From Dehalococcoidia bacterium (lineage in GTDB: Bacteria; Chloroflexota; Dehalococcoidia; SHXV01), in assembly GCA_009693105.1 (NCBI GenBank), contig SHXV01000006.1:1-46573 (forward strand): a stretch of DNA of 46,573 nucleotides. Reading direction: 5' to 3'. Made by a program: the position numbers and the translations under genes. This document shows, piece by piece, positions 1-12,146 of this stretch. Position 1 is the first letter of the stretch. Every line of letters begins with the position of its first letter. The notes under the pieces were generated by a model that did no database searches, was not told where the DNA came from, and worked only from the letters and a program-made list of their open reading frames with translations.

Positions 1-2182
<2,182 letters not shown>

Positions 2183-2298
2183 GGTCCCTCTATTTCCTGT
2201 GCCCGTGCCCGATGGAGACAGGCGTCCCTCATGAGGCAACCCGGGCCGCGCCCAGGTTTGAATCTCGTTTACTCAGTCGCCGGGTCGGACGAAAAGGC

Positions 2299-2769
2299 CT
2301 ACCAGCGGTAGTGGACAAAGGCCCGGTTGGCCTCCGCCATGCGGTGTGTCTCTTCCTTGCGGCGTATCGTTCCGCCCTGACCGTTGGCGGCGTCCAGCAG
2401 CTCTGACGCCAGCTTCTCCACCATCGACCGGCCGGTGCGGGTCCGTGCCGAACGGATGAGCCAGCGCATGGCGAGGGCGGACCGCCGCTCCGCGCGTATC
2501 TCCACCGGCACCTGGTAGGTGGCGCCACCGACGCGTCGGGGCTTGACTTCCAGCAGGGGGGTGGCGTTGCGCAGCGCCTGCTCAAACACGTCGAGGGCGT
2601 TGCGGCGGCCTTCCGCCTCGATGCGCTCCAGCGCGCCGTAGACGACGCGTTCAGCGACGCTCTTCTTGCCGCACACCATGACCTTGTTGGTGAAGCTGGC
2701 CAGCGCCCTGCTGTTGTAACGCGGGTCCGGGGCGATCTCCCGGTGTTCCGCTGCGTGTCGCCTTGGCAT
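2299..2769 (-). CDS. rpsG: 30S ribosomal protein S7
   Basis: [37 protein letters not shown]...; internal ATG of the track ORF chosen from S7 family length. Confidence 0.96.
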   Translation of the reverse strand: MPRRHAAEHREIAPDPRYNSRALASFTNKVMVCGKKSVAERVVYGALERIEAEGRRNALDVFEQALRNATPLLEVKPRRVGGATYQVPVEIRAERRSALAMRWLIRSARTRTGRSMVEKLASELLDAANGQGGTIRRKEETHRMAEANRAFVHYRW

Positions 2770-2857
2770 GCTGTCCCTTCCCCTGCATTCTGCTCCGTCC
2801 GGCGATGGGCCGGACAAACAACCGTCGCGTCCGCTAGCGGACGCGACGGGCTGCGTT

Positions 2858-3271
2858 CTATCCCTTGCGGGTGCCGTACTTGCTGCGCCCACGCTTGCGA
2901 CCGGTGACCCCTTGGGAGTCCAGCGCTCCACGAATGATGTGGTAGCGTACGCCCGGCAGGTCTTTGACGCGGCCGCCGCGGATCAGGACCACGGAGTGCT
3001 CCTGCAGCGTGTGCCCTTCCCCCGGGATGTAGGCGGTGACCTCGATACCGTTGGTCAGCCGTACCCGCGCGATCTTGCGCAGGGCGGAGTTCGGCTTCTT
3101 GGGGGTCATCGTCCGAACCTGGGTGCACACCCCCCGCTTCTGCGGCGAGCCTTTGGGGCTGCGCAGCGTGCGGCCGGTGAGGGCATTGTAGCGGAAGCGC
3201 AGCGCAGGCGCCGTCACCCGGCTCCCGGGCTTTGTCCGCCCCTTGCGTACGAGCTGATTGATCGTCGGCAC
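2858..3271 (-). CDS. rpsL: 30S ribosomal protein S12
   Basis: (V/M)[11 protein letters not shown]...[60 protein letters not shown] start at 3271 with upstream GGAG. Confidence 0.97.
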   Translation of the reverse strand: MPTINQLVRKGRTKPGSRVTAPALRFRYNALTGRTLRSPKGSPQKRGVCTQVRTMTPKKPNSALRKIARVRLTNGIEVTAYIPGEGHTLQEHSVVLIRGGRVKDLPGVRYHIIRGALDSQGVTGRKRGRSKYGTRKG

Positions 3272-3338
3272 AACGCCACTCCTGCCTGTTTCCAAGCTCC
3301 CATAGACACAGCGATAGGTCGAAAGGCCGGGCAATGAG

Positions 3339-3387
3339 CCGTCTCGGCGCCGGCTTTCTCTGAGAGAAGCCATCCTGGCGCCGACGG
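3339..3387 (-). promoter_or_regulatory. Long imperfect hairpin in the 5' leader of the rpsL operon
   Basis: CCGTC/GACGG, GGCGCC/GGCGCC and GGC-TTCTC/GAGAA-GCC arms nest around a triloop, between the promoter and the rpsL start. Confidence 0.6.
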
Positions 3388-3434
3388 TAGTCACTTCAGC
3401 GTTTCGACCACCTGATATGCAGTGCCAAAGGTGA

Positions 3435-3463
3435 AGTGTACGTATGGCTGCGGGCTATGTCAA
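3435..3463 (-). promoter_or_regulatory. Sigma-70-type promoter for the rpsL-rpsG-fusA-tuf operon
   Basis: Minus strand TTGACA - 17 nt - TACACT. Confidence 0.75.
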
Positions 3464-3494
3464 CGATTAGGCCGGAATTCGCCGGAATCCGTGA

Positions 3495-4592
3495 TCAGGG
3501 CCGGGGCCCGCCCCGCCCGGCCTCACGGATGGTGGCGCCGCCCAGCACCTCATCGCCGTTGTAGAACACCACCGCCTGCCCCGGCGTGATCGCCCGCACC
3601 GGCCGCTGGAAGCGCACCAGCAAGCCATCGTCCCGCCGCTCCACCCCGGCGGCCACGGCGGCCGACCGGTATCGTACCTTCACCTCCGCCGAGAACGGCG
3701 CGGCGGGGGCAGCCCCGGACACGAAGCGCGCATCCTCCGCGACCAGCCAGTCGGAGAGGAGATCCTCCTCGCTGCCGATCGTGATCACGTTAGCGGCGAC
3801 GTCGAGCGTGGTAACGTAGCTGCGTTCGCCCGTGGCGATGCCCAGGCCGCGCCGCTGACCAATGGTGTAGCCGGCCACTCCGTCATGCTGGCCTACCAGG
3901 CGGCCCTCGCGGTCGAGAACGTCGCCGGGGCGAGCGCCGAAGCGGGCGTTGAGGAACGCCCGCGTATCGCCGTCCGGCACGAAGCAGATGTCGGCGCTCT
4001 CCTGCTTGTCCGCCAGGTGCAGCCCCAGTGAGCGGGCGACCGCGCGCGTGTCCGCCTTGGAGGAGAGATCGCCCAACGGGAACAGCAGGCGGGAGAGCTG
4101 GGACTGACCCAGCGCGTACAGCACGTAGGACTGATCCTTCGCCTCATCGCGGGCGCGCAGGAGCCGGTAGCCGCCGCCGTCCTGCAGGGGCGGGCCGATG
4201 CGCGCGTAGTGGCCGGTAGCGACGCGCCCGGCGCCGAGCGCCGTCGCCCGCTCCAGCAGTGCGCCGAACTTGATGTACTCGTTGCAGGCGATGCAGGGGT
4301 TGGGGGTGCGTCCGCGCCGGTATTCCTCCACGAAATAATCGACGACGTGCTCCCGAAAGGCGTCCTCCATGTTGATCACGTAGTGGGGGATGCCCAGCCG
4401 GTAGGCGGCGGTGCGGGCGTCGTCGATGTCGTCCATGGAGCAGCAATGGCGGTTGCCGCGAGGCAGCGCTTCGTCCTCCGGCGCCCAGAGGCGCAGCGTG
4501 ATGCCGATGACCTCGTATCCCTGCTGCAGCAGCAGGCCGGCCACTACGGCAGAATCGACACCGCCGCTCATCGCCGCCAGCACACGCTCCAC
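3495..4592 (-). CDS. mnmA: tRNA-uridine 2-sulfurtransferase (MnmA/TrmU)
   Basis: [58 protein letters not shown] start with GGAGGAG upstream. Confidence 0.95.
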   Translation of the reverse strand: MERVLAAMSGGVDSAVVAGLLLQQGYEVIGITLRLWAPEDEALPRGNRHCCSMDDIDDARTAAYRLGIPHYVINMEDAFREHVVDYFVEEYRRGRTPNPCIACNEYIKFGALLERATALGAGRVATGHYARIGPPLQDGGGYRLLRARDEAKDQSYVLYALGQSQLSRLLFPLGDLSSKADTRAVARSLGLHLADKQESADICFVPDGDTRAFLNARFGARPGDVLDREGRLVGQHDGVAGYTIGQRRGLGIATGERSYVTTLDVAANVITIGSEEDLLSDWLVAEDARFVSGAAPAAPFSAEVKVRYRSAAVAAGVERRDDGLLVRFQRPVRAITPGQAVVFYNGDEVLGGATIREAGRGGPRP

Positions 4593-4653
4593 GGTGAATA
4601 CTCCTCCAACGCACGGTTACGTCAATGGTATACTGCGGAGGCGGCGCGGCAAA

Positions 4654-5016
4654 GTGCCTGAGGAGGACTTACTGGAGAGCGGTGACCTGGCGCGAACTAT
4701 CGTCGATCTCCTCTCGGACCGTCAGGCCGAGGACATTGTCCTGCTCGACATCAGCAAGGTGTCCACGATCGCCGATTACTTCGTCATCGCCACGGCGACC
4801 AGCACACGCCAGATGGATGCGATCGCCGATTCCCTGAGCGAGACGCTGCGCCAGGACGGCGTTCGCCCGCGCATCCGGGAAGGAACCGCCGATTCCGGCT
4901 GGCTGCTGGTGGACTACGGCGATGTCATCATCCACCTGTTCTCTCCGGAAACCCGAACGTTTTACAACCTGGAATCGCTCTGGAACACCGGGGTCCAGCT
5001 TGTCCGCATCCAATAG
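4654..5016 (+). CDS. rsfS: Ribosomal silencing factor RsfS
   Basis: DLLSDRQAEDIVLLDISKVSTIADYFVIATATSTRQMDAIAD...GWLLVDYGDVIIHLFSPETRTFYNLESLW; GTG start is inferred. Confidence 0.9.
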   Translation: MPEEDLLESGDLARTIVDLLSDRQAEDIVLLDISKVSTIADYFVIATATSTRQMDAIADSLSETLRQDGVRPRIREGTADSGWLLVDYGDVIIHLFSPETRTFYNLESLWNTGVQLVRIQ

Positions 5017-5034
5017 CGGAGGGACGAAACCACC

Positions 5035-5481
5035 GTGAGCTTCACCGAAACCATTGCCGGTGACCTGAAGAATTCGATGCGCGCACGGGATGCGTTGCGC
5101 ACCTCCACCCTTCGTATGCTGACCGCCGCCCTGAACAACGCGCGGATCGCCGCGGGCAAGCCGCTATCCGAAGGCGATGCTCTGGCCGTGGTGGGAAAGG
5201 AAGTCAAGCAGCGCCGGGATTCCATTGAGCAGTTTCAGCAGGGCGGCCGCCAGGACCTCGCGGACAAGGAATTGGCGGAGCTGGCCATCCTGGAAGCCTA
5301 CCTTCCCCAGCAACTGGGCCGTGACGAGGTGGTGGCAGAGGTCCGGGCCGTGATCGCCCAGGTAGGCGCGGCCGGGCCTACGGACAAGGGGAAGGTGATG
5401 GGCCCGCTGATGGAGAAGCTGCGTGGGCGCGCGGATGGCCGGCTCGTGAACGAGGTCGTCACTGAGCTGCTTTCCGGCTGA
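5035..5481 (+). CDS. GatB/YqeY domain-containing protein
   Basis: DLKNSMRARDALRTSTLRMLTAALNNARIAAGKPLSEGDALAVVGKEVKQRRDSIEQFQQGGRQDLADKE...YLPQQL is typical of the YqeY family. Confidence 0.92.
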   Translation: MSFTETIAGDLKNSMRARDALRTSTLRMLTAALNNARIAAGKPLSEGDALAVVGKEVKQRRDSIEQFQQGGRQDLADKELAELAILEAYLPQQLGRDEVVAEVRAVIAQVGAAGPTDKGKVMGPLMEKLRGRADGRLVNEVVTELLSG

Positions 5482-5528
5482 ATCACCACAAGGATTCCCT
5501 CCGTGTACACCCCCGGTAACATCTCCGC

Positions 5529-7721
5529 ATGAATGAGGCACGGCACCCGGGCAGCGCCGGACGGGTGCTGGTGTTCACCATCGCCCTAGCGATCGGTCTG
5601 TTCCTGGTGCTCTTTCCCACGGCGCTCCCTCGCATTGCGCTGGACACGGGCAGCACCGCCACCCAGACGGTTCGCTCTCCCCAGGACATCAGCTACCAGA
5701 GCGAGATCCTGACGCAGCGCCAGCGCGATCAGGCGGCGGCAAAGGTCCTTCCCCGGCTTATCTTCGACCCGGGCGTGAGGACACGACAATCCCAGCGGCT
5801 AGATGAGGTGCTGGGGGCCATCACCACGATCCGGCTGTCCAGCCTGGACGCGACCCAGAGGAGCGGCGCGTTGACCAGCCTGCAGGGCGTGCAGCTTTCC
5901 CCGCGCGCGGCGGTACTGGCCCTGGCGCTTACCGATCCCGAGTGGGGCCTGGTCCAGACGGAAGCCCGCGCCGCGATCTCCACCGCGATGGACGGCACGA
6001 TCCCGCCGGACGGCGTATCGGCAGCGCGCGATTCCCTGTACGAACGCACGAATGCCCGGCTGGGTGAGGGGATCGGCATCATCGTGAAGGCGATAGCGGG
6101 GGCGCTGCTTGTGCCGAACCAGCTGGTCGATCAGGCGGCGACGGCGCGGGCGCGCGACGACGCGGGCGGGGCCGTGCCCGCGGTCACCGTCACGATCGCC
6201 CTGGGGGAGATCATCCTCCGCCCGGGCGACACGATCGATAGCGCCGACATCGAAAAGCTGGAGGAACTGGGCCTGATCTCCGGCACGATCCAGGCGAACG
6301 ACATCGCTCCGGCGGCGATACTTTCCCTGCTTTCCGCGGCCGTGATCGGGAGTTACCTCGCCGGAGCCCGGCCGCTGGTGCTGGCGAAGCGGCGGCGCCT
6401 GGCTCTGCTGGGCGGCGTCATGCTGCTCAGCGTCGCGGTGGCGCGGCTGGGGGTGCTGGCCTTCTTCCCGGACAACGATCGGCTCTTCCTGTTCTATGCC
6501 CTGCCGCTAGCGCTGGGGCCCGTGCTGGTGGCCGTCCTGCTGGACATCTCTCTCGGCCTCGTTGTGGCGGCGCTCAGCGCGGCGATGGCGGGCTTTGTCG
6601 CCTATTCTCGGCCGGAGGCGACAGCGATGCTGGCGGCGCGGCCCCAGGATGCACTCCAGATGGTGGCGGCCGTCCTGTTCGCCGGCGCCGTGGGGGCGCT
6701 GGCGACGCACCGGGCGAGCAGGGTGAACCACTTCCTCCTGGCCGGGGCACTCATCGCCGGAACGACGGTCGCCGCGATCACCGGGCTCTGGCTGCTGGAC
6801 CCCGCGGGCGAGCGAGAAGACCTGGCCTGGATCGCCGGGGTAGGGCTGGCCAGCGGCATGATCACGGCGTTCCTGAGCCTCCAGACGTTCACCGCCGTGG
6901 GGAGCGTCTTCGGCGTGACGACGCGGATGCGGCTGATCGAGCTCTCCCAGCTGGACCAGCCGCTGCTGCGGCGGCTGCGGGAGCTGACGCCGGGCACGTT
7001 CCACCACAGCATCATCGTCAGCATGCTGGCGGAGCAGGCCGCCGACGCCATCGGCGCCGATGGCCTGCTGGTGCGGGTTGGCTGCTTCTACCACGACATC
7101 GGCAAGACGCTCCAACCGGCGTTCTACATCGAAAACCAGGGCGGGGGCGGCAACCCGCACGATGATCTGGACCCGGCAGAAAGTGCGCGGCTGATCCGGG
7201 AGCACGTGCGGGGCGGGTTGGAACTGGCCCGCCGCGACCGGCTGCCGGACTCGGTAGCGGCGTTCATCCCGGAGCACCACGGATCGCGGCTGATCACCTA
7301 CTTCTACCGCAAGGCGCTGGAGCGCGACCCCGGCATCGATACGGAGCTGTTCCGCTACGACGGACCGAAGCCGCAGACGTGGGAGACGGCGATCGTGATG
7401 CTGGCGGACTCCTCGGAGGCGGTGGTGCGCTCCAGCCGGGACCGCTCGCCGGAGAGGATTCACACGCTGGTGGACGGCGTCATCGCGGAGCGGCTGGCGG
7501 AGGGCGAGCTGGATGAATCGGACCTGACGCTGCGCGACATCGCCGCCATCGCCGCGTCCTTCAAGCGGACGCTGCGCGGCGTGTACCACCCCCGCATCGA
7601 GTACCCAGTGGCGTCGGCGGAGCAGGAGCGGGCAGCGGAAGCGGCGCGGCAGATGGAAGCGCCGGTTATCCCCATCGACGGGATCACGGGCCCGCCCATC
7701 GGGGAGCGCCGAGGCTACTGA
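5529..7721 (+). CDS. Multi-TM HD-domain phosphohydrolase, PgpH/YqfF-like (7TM-HD)
   Basis: N-terminal extracellular region, multiple TM segments, then FHHSIIVSMLAEQAADAIGADGLLVRVGCFYHDIGKT and PEHHGSRLITYFY. Confidence 0.88.
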   Translation: MNEARHPGSAGRVLVFTIALAIGLFLVLFPTALPRIALDTGSTATQTVRSPQDISYQSEILTQRQRDQAAAKVLPRLIFDPGVRTRQSQRLDEVLGAITTIRLSSLDATQRSGALTSLQGVQLSPRAAVLALALTDPEWGLVQTEARAAISTAMDGTIPPDGVSAARDSLYERTNARLGEGIGIIVKAIAGALLVPNQLVDQAATARARDDAGGAVPAVTVTIALGEIILRPGDTIDSADIEKLEELGLISGTIQANDIAPAAILSLLSAAVIGSYLAGARPLVLAKRRRLALLGGVMLLSVAVARLGVLAFFPDNDRLFLFYALPLALGPVLVAVLLDISLGLVVAALSAAMAGFVAYSRPEATAMLAARPQDALQMVAAVLFAGAVGALATHRASRVNHFLLAGALIAGTTVAAITGLWLLDPAGEREDLAWIAGVGLASGMITAFLSLQTFTAVGSVFGVTTRMRLIELSQLDQPLLRRLRELTPGTFHHSIIVSMLAEQAADAIGADGLLVRVGCFYHDIGKTLQPAFYIENQGGGGNPHDDLDPAESARLIREHVRGGLELARRDRLPDSVAAFIPEHHGSRLITYFYRKALERDPGIDTELFRYDGPKPQTWETAIVMLADSSEAVVRSSRDRSPERIHTLVDGVIAERLAEGELDESDLTLRDIAAIAASFKRTLRGVYHPRIEYPVASAEQERAAEAARQMEAPVIPIDGITGPPIGERRGY

Positions 7722-7766
7722 GCGGCTGCGCGCCGCCCGTCCCCTATAATGGCGACGGAGGCCCCC

Positions 7767-8468
7767 ATGCGCTTCGCTATCGTCGTCTTCCCCGGCACCT
7801 GGAGCGACCGCGATTGCTCCCACGCCATCACGGATGACCTGGGCGAGGAAGCTGCGTACGTTTGGCACCGGGAGCGCGACCTCAGCGGCTTCGACGCGGT
7901 CGTCCTCCCCGGCGGCTTCTCCTACGGCGACTACCTGCGCTGCGGCGCCATCGCCCGGTTCTCCCCGGTGATGGAAGCGGTGGTGGAGTTCGCCAAGGCG
8001 GGGAAGCCGGTGATCGGCATCTGCAACGGCTTCCAAGTGCTGTGCGAGGCGGGGCTGCTCCCCGGCGTGCTTATGCGCAACGCCGACCTGCGGTTTCACT
8101 GCGAGGACGTCTACCTGCGGACGGAGAACGCGAACACCGCCTTCACGAACGCGCTGATGCCCGGCAGCGTCATCCGCCTGCCGATCTCCCACGGGGAGGG
8201 CAACTACTATGCCGACGCGGCGACGCTGGACGCGCTGGAAGCGTCCGGGCGGGTGGCGTTCCGCTACTGCGACGCGGAGGGCGGGGTGACGGCCGCGGCG
8301 AACCCCAACGGTTCCGCCCGCAACATCGCGGGCGTCCTGAACGAGGCCGGCAATGTGCTGGGCATGATGCCTCACCCGGAGCGGCTGACGGAGCCGGTCC
8401 TGGGCGGTGTGGACGGCCTGGCCATCTTTCGATCGATGGTACAGCTGGCGGCGACCAAAGCGCCGTAA
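7767..8468 (+). CDS. purQ: Phosphoribosylformylglycinamidine synthase subunit PurQ
   Basis: [61 protein letters not shown] precedes the ATG at 7767. Confidence 0.95.
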   Translation: MRFAIVVFPGTWSDRDCSHAITDDLGEEAAYVWHRERDLSGFDAVVLPGGFSYGDYLRCGAIARFSPVMEAVVEFAKAGKPVIGICNGFQVLCEAGLLPGVLMRNADLRFHCEDVYLRTENANTAFTNALMPGSVIRLPISHGEGNYYADAATLDALEASGRVAFRYCDAEGGVTAAANPNGSARNIAGVLNEAGNVLGMMPHPERLTEPVLGGVDGLAIFRSMVQLAATKAP

Positions 8469-8510
8469 GGCGGGACCCCCCCGGTGGAGATCAACGGAAG
8501 GCGACACGAC

Positions 8511-9125
8511 ATGACGTACCCGGTCGAGCTCGAGATCGATTACCCGAGGAAGCTTTCCCGCTGCCTGAACAACCCGTTCCTGATCTGGATCAAGCTGCTG
8601 CTTGCCATCCCGCACCTGCTAATCCTGAACCTGTTCCAGGACCTCGCTTATCTCCTGGTCTTCATCGCTTCTTTCGCCATTCTTTTTACCGGGCGTTTCC
8701 CGGAGGGACTGTTCAACCTCATCCTCGGATATTATCGCTGGACCGAGCGAACGAGCACGTACGTCATGGCAATGGGAAACACGTATCCCCCCTTCTCCAT
8801 GGACGAGCTGAGGGATAATCCGACGCGTTTCACTATCGATCCGCCCGCGAACCTCTCCCGCTGGCTAAACAATCCGTTCCTGTTCTGGATCAAATGGCTG
8901 TTCGCCATCCCGCACCTTTTCGTGCCGGCCCTCTATGCGATAGCCACATTCGTGGTGGGGTTGATCGCACTCTTCGCCATCCTGTTCACCGGACGCTACC
9001 CACGCGGGATGTTAAAGTTCAACCTGGGCTTTCGCCGCTGGTGTAACCGCGTCACGGTCTATCTGATGTTGATGACCGACCAGTACCCGCCGTTCAGCGG
9101 CAAGCCGTCCGCCGAGATCGGCTAA
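8511..9125 (+). CDS. DUF4389-like membrane protein with two tandem copies of the domain
   Basis: Two copies of LSR(C/W)LNNPFL(I/F)WIK...LLAIPHL...FAILFTGR(F/Y)P.G...NL..G..RW...YPPFS within one ORF; start at 8511 from a GGAAGG-like site. Confidence 0.75.
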   Translation: MTYPVELEIDYPRKLSRCLNNPFLIWIKLLLAIPHLLILNLFQDLAYLLVFIASFAILFTGRFPEGLFNLILGYYRWTERTSTYVMAMGNTYPPFSMDELRDNPTRFTIDPPANLSRWLNNPFLFWIKWLFAIPHLFVPALYAIATFVVGLIALFAILFTGRYPRGMLKFNLGFRRWCNRVTVYLMLMTDQYPPFSGKPSAEIG

Positions 9126-9134
9126 GGAGCGCCT

Positions 9135-11369
9135 GTGCCAGTGGACCAACGCACACTCGACGAAGTCGCGCTTTCCCGCGCCGAGTACGAGCGCATCATC
9201 GATCTGCTGGACCGCGAACCAAACCCGGTGGAGTTGGGGTTGTTCGGCGCGCTCTGGAGCGAGCACTGCGGCTACAAGAACAGCCGCCCGCTGCTGAAGC
9301 GCTTCCCCTCCCAGGGGCCACGCGTCCTCACCACCGTGGGCGCGGAGAACGCTGGGGCGGTGGACATCGGCGATGGACTGGCGGTGGTATTCAAGATGGA
9401 GTCGCACAACCACCCATCGGCGGTGGAGCCGTACCAGGGCGCGGCGACAGGCGTGGGCGGCATCGTGCGGGACATCTTCGCTATGGGGGCGCGCCCGATC
9501 GCCATCCTGGATGCGCTGCGCTTCGGCAGGCTGGACGACGCCCGCCAGCGCTACCTGTTCGAGAACGTCGTTGGCGGCATCGGCGGCTACGGCAACTGCC
9601 TGGGCATCCCCACCGTGGGGGGAGAGGTGCAGTTCGACGACGCCTACGCCGGCAACCCGCTGGTGAACGCCCTCTGCGTCGGCATCATCTCCACCGATGG
9701 GCTGCTGTCGGCGCGGGCGAGCGGCACCGGTAACCCGTTCATGCTCGTCGGGGCGGACACGGGACGCGATGGCATTCACGGCGCGTCCGGGCTGGCCTCC
9801 CGCACCGACCCGACGGCGCGGTTCGAGGAGATGCGCCCGGCGGTGCAGGTGGGCAACCCCTTCCTGGAAAAGCTGCTGATGGAAGCCTGCCTGGAGCTGG
9901 CTCAGCACCGGGAGTGGTTCGTCGGGCTGCAGGACCTGGGGGCGGCCGGGCTGACCTCCTCCGCCATCGAATGCGCCTACCGCGGCGGCACCGGACTCGA
10001 CATCGACGTGGCCCTGGTGCCGCGGCGGGAGCAGGGGATGACACCCTACGAAGTGATGCTGTCCGAATCGCAGGAACGGATGCTGGTCATCGCCCATAAA
10101 CAGCACGAGGCGGACGTGCGGGCGCTATTCGAGCGCTGGGAGCTGCACTGCGTCACCATCGGCCACGTCACGGACGACGGCATGGCGACGATCCGGGACG
10201 GCGAGACGCTGGCGGCGCGGGTGCCGATCCCGCTGCTGGCGGAGGCGCCGACCTACACGCGGGAGCCGGTGGCATCGCCGGACATGGCGCGGCGGCAGGG
10301 GCTGGACCTGGCGGCGCCGGAGGACACGGGCGATACGGAGGGCGATCTGCTGCGGCTGCTTGCCTCTCCCAACGTAGCGAGCCGGCGCTGGATCTACCGC
10401 CAGTACGATCACCAGGTAGGGACGAACACGGTCATCCTGCCCGGCCAGGCCGATGCCGCCGTGCTGCGGGTGCGCGACACCGGGCGCGGCATCGCCATCG
10501 CCACGGACGGCAACGGGCGGCTGGTGGCGCTGGACCCGTTTGAGGGCGGCAAGATCGCGATCGCGGAGGCGGCGCGCAACGTTGTCTGCGTGGGCGCGGA
10601 GCCGGTGGCCTGCACCGATTGCCTGAACTACGGCAACCCGGAACGTCCCGAAGTGTACTACCAGCTCTCCCGCTCCATCGACGGCATGGCGGAGGCGGCG
10701 CGGACGCTGGGGACGCCGGTCATCTCCGGAAACGTCAGCCTGTACAACGAAAGCGGGGGGACCTCCATTCACCCCACGCCGATCATCGGGGTGCTGGGTG
10801 TGCTCGAGGACGTGGAGCGGCGCTGCACCATGGCGTTCCGGCAGGCCGGTGACGTCGCCTACCTGCTGGGGACGCCCCCTTCCGGCGACGCCGCCGGGCT
10901 TGCCGGGAGCGAGTACCGGTCGCTGAATGGGGAGGAGTTGGGCGGACGGCCGCGCATCGATCTTGCCCTGGAGTCGCGGCTGCAAGGGGCGACGCTGGCC
11001 GGCATCCGCGCCGGGCTGATCCGCTCCGCCCACGATTGCAGCGACGGCGGGCTGGCCGTGACGCTAGCGGAGTGCTGCATCGCCAGTGGCCTCGGGCTGG
11101 ACGCGCCCATCGCCGCACCAGCGGGGCGCACCGATGCGTTCCTCTTCGGGGAAGCGCAGTCCCGCATCGTCGTCAGCGTGGCGGAGGGCGACGCCGCCGC
11201 GCTGGAGGCGCTGGCGAAGGAGCATGACGTCCCGCTGCTGCGGCTGGGTGTGGTGGGGGACGACCGGCTCCGGCTGGCGGGGCTGCTGGATCTGCCGGTG
11301 GCGCGACTGCGGGAGCGGCATGAGCAGGGGCTGCCGGAGGCGCTGGCGGGCAACACCGGCCCCGCTTGA
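9135..11369 (+). CDS. purL: Phosphoribosylformylglycinamidine synthase subunit PurL (small-type)
   Basis: ELGLFGALWSEHCGYKNSRPLLKRFP, KMESHNHPSAVEPYQGAATGVGGIVRDIFAMGARPIA. Confidence 0.96.
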   Translation: MPVDQRTLDEVALSRAEYERIIDLLDREPNPVELGLFGALWSEHCGYKNSRPLLKRFPSQGPRVLTTVGAENAGAVDIGDGLAVVFKMESHNHPSAVEPYQGAATGVGGIVRDIFAMGARPIAILDALRFGRLDDARQRYLFENVVGGIGGYGNCLGIPTVGGEVQFDDAYAGNPLVNALCVGIISTDGLLSARASGTGNPFMLVGADTGRDGIHGASGLASRTDPTARFEEMRPAVQVGNPFLEKLLMEACLELAQHREWFVGLQDLGAAGLTSSAIECAYRGGTGLDIDVALVPRREQGMTPYEVMLSESQERMLVIAHKQHEADVRALFERWELHCVTIGHVTDDGMATIRDGETLAARVPIPLLAEAPTYTREPVASPDMARRQGLDLAAPEDTGDTEGDLLRLLASPNVASRRWIYRQYDHQVGTNTVILPGQADAAVLRVRDTGRGIAIATDGNGRLVALDPFEGGKIAIAEAARNVVCVGAEPVACTDCLNYGNPERPEVYYQLSRSIDGMAEAARTLGTPVISGNVSLYNESGGTSIHPTPIIGVLGVLEDVERRCTMAFRQAGDVAYLLGTPPSGDAAGLAGSEYRSLNGEELGGRPRIDLALESRLQGATLAGIRAGLIRSAHDCSDGGLAVTLAECCIASGLGLDAPIAAPAGRTDAFLFGEAQSRIVVSVAEGDAAALEALAKEHDVPLLRLGVVGDDRLRLAGLLDLPVARLRERHEQGLPEALAGNTGPA

Positions 11370-11395
11370 CAGAAGCGAACGCACGTTCGTACTAT
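11366..11395 (+). promoter_or_regulatory. Promoter with an embedded LexA-type (SOS-box-like) palindrome upstream of rplI
   Basis: TTGACA (11366-11371), 18-nt spacer, TACTAT (11390-11395); spacer contains CGAACGCACGTTCG (11376-11389). Confidence 0.75.
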
Positions 11396-11505
11396 CCAAG
11401 GGGTTATTTTTGTGACCTGACAGAAGGCTGGGGATAACCGGCTGTTTGGTCTGGCAATCGTAAGAACACGGCGCGCATAATCACTCGTCAGACAAAGGAG
11501 CGGTC

Positions 11506-12108
11506 ATGAAGGTTGTCTTTGTTGAGCAGGTCGAAGGGTCCGGCTACCCGGGCGATGTCAAGGATGTCGCCAATGGGTTTGCCCGCAACTACCTGCTGCC
11601 CCGTGGGCTGGCCGTCCCCGCCAACGCATCCTCGCTGCAACACGCGAAGGCGCTGGCGGGGAAAGAGGAGAAGCGCCAGGAGAAGCTGGATTCGGAGGGA
11701 CACGACCTCCAGTCCAAGCTTGAGGGCGTCGTGCTCACTTTCGAGGAGCGGGTGGGCGAGCAGGGCCGCCTGTTCGGGTCGGTCACGGTCTCGCACATCG
11801 CCGATAAGCTGAGCGCTTTGCTGGGCGGGGAGTTCGACCGGCACAAGGTGCTGATGCCGGATCCGCTGCGCCAGCTGGGCCGCTTTGACGTGCGGTTGCG
11901 GCTGAGCCGGAATGTAGAGGGCACGGTCGCCGTCCAGGTAGTCGACCAGGCGCTGGGGGCGATCCCCACGCCAGAGGCGCCGGTGGCGGAGGAATCCCCC
12001 GCGGCGGAAGCGGCCGCGACGAATGAAGCGGTAGCGGAAAAGGCCAGCCCGCGGCGAAAGAAGACGGCCGCGGCTAACACGACCCCTGACGGCGCGCCGG
12101 AAGCGTAG
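11506..12108 (+). CDS. rplI: 50S ribosomal protein L9 with Ala/Glu-rich C-terminal extension
   Basis: MKVVFVEQVEGSGYPGDVKDVANGFARNYLLPRGLAVPAN; extension after about residue 150. Confidence 0.95.
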   Translation: MKVVFVEQVEGSGYPGDVKDVANGFARNYLLPRGLAVPANASSLQHAKALAGKEEKRQEKLDSEGHDLQSKLEGVVLTFEERVGEQGRLFGSVTVSHIADKLSALLGGEFDRHKVLMPDPLRQLGRFDVRLRLSRNVEGTVAVQVVDQALGAIPTPEAPVAEESPAAEAAATNEAVAEKASPRRKKTAAANTTPDGAPEA

Positions 12109-12146
12109 CTTCGTTCACAGATTCTAGAGCCGCTGCGGGAGGCAGG

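Noticed and set aside
6507-8615. 702-aa minus-strand ORF
   Set aside because: Antisense to the HD-domain protein and purQ; His/Arg/Gln-rich spurious frame with no recognisable domain.
9012-10106. 364-aa minus-strand ORF
   Set aside because: Antisense to purL and the DUF4389-like gene.
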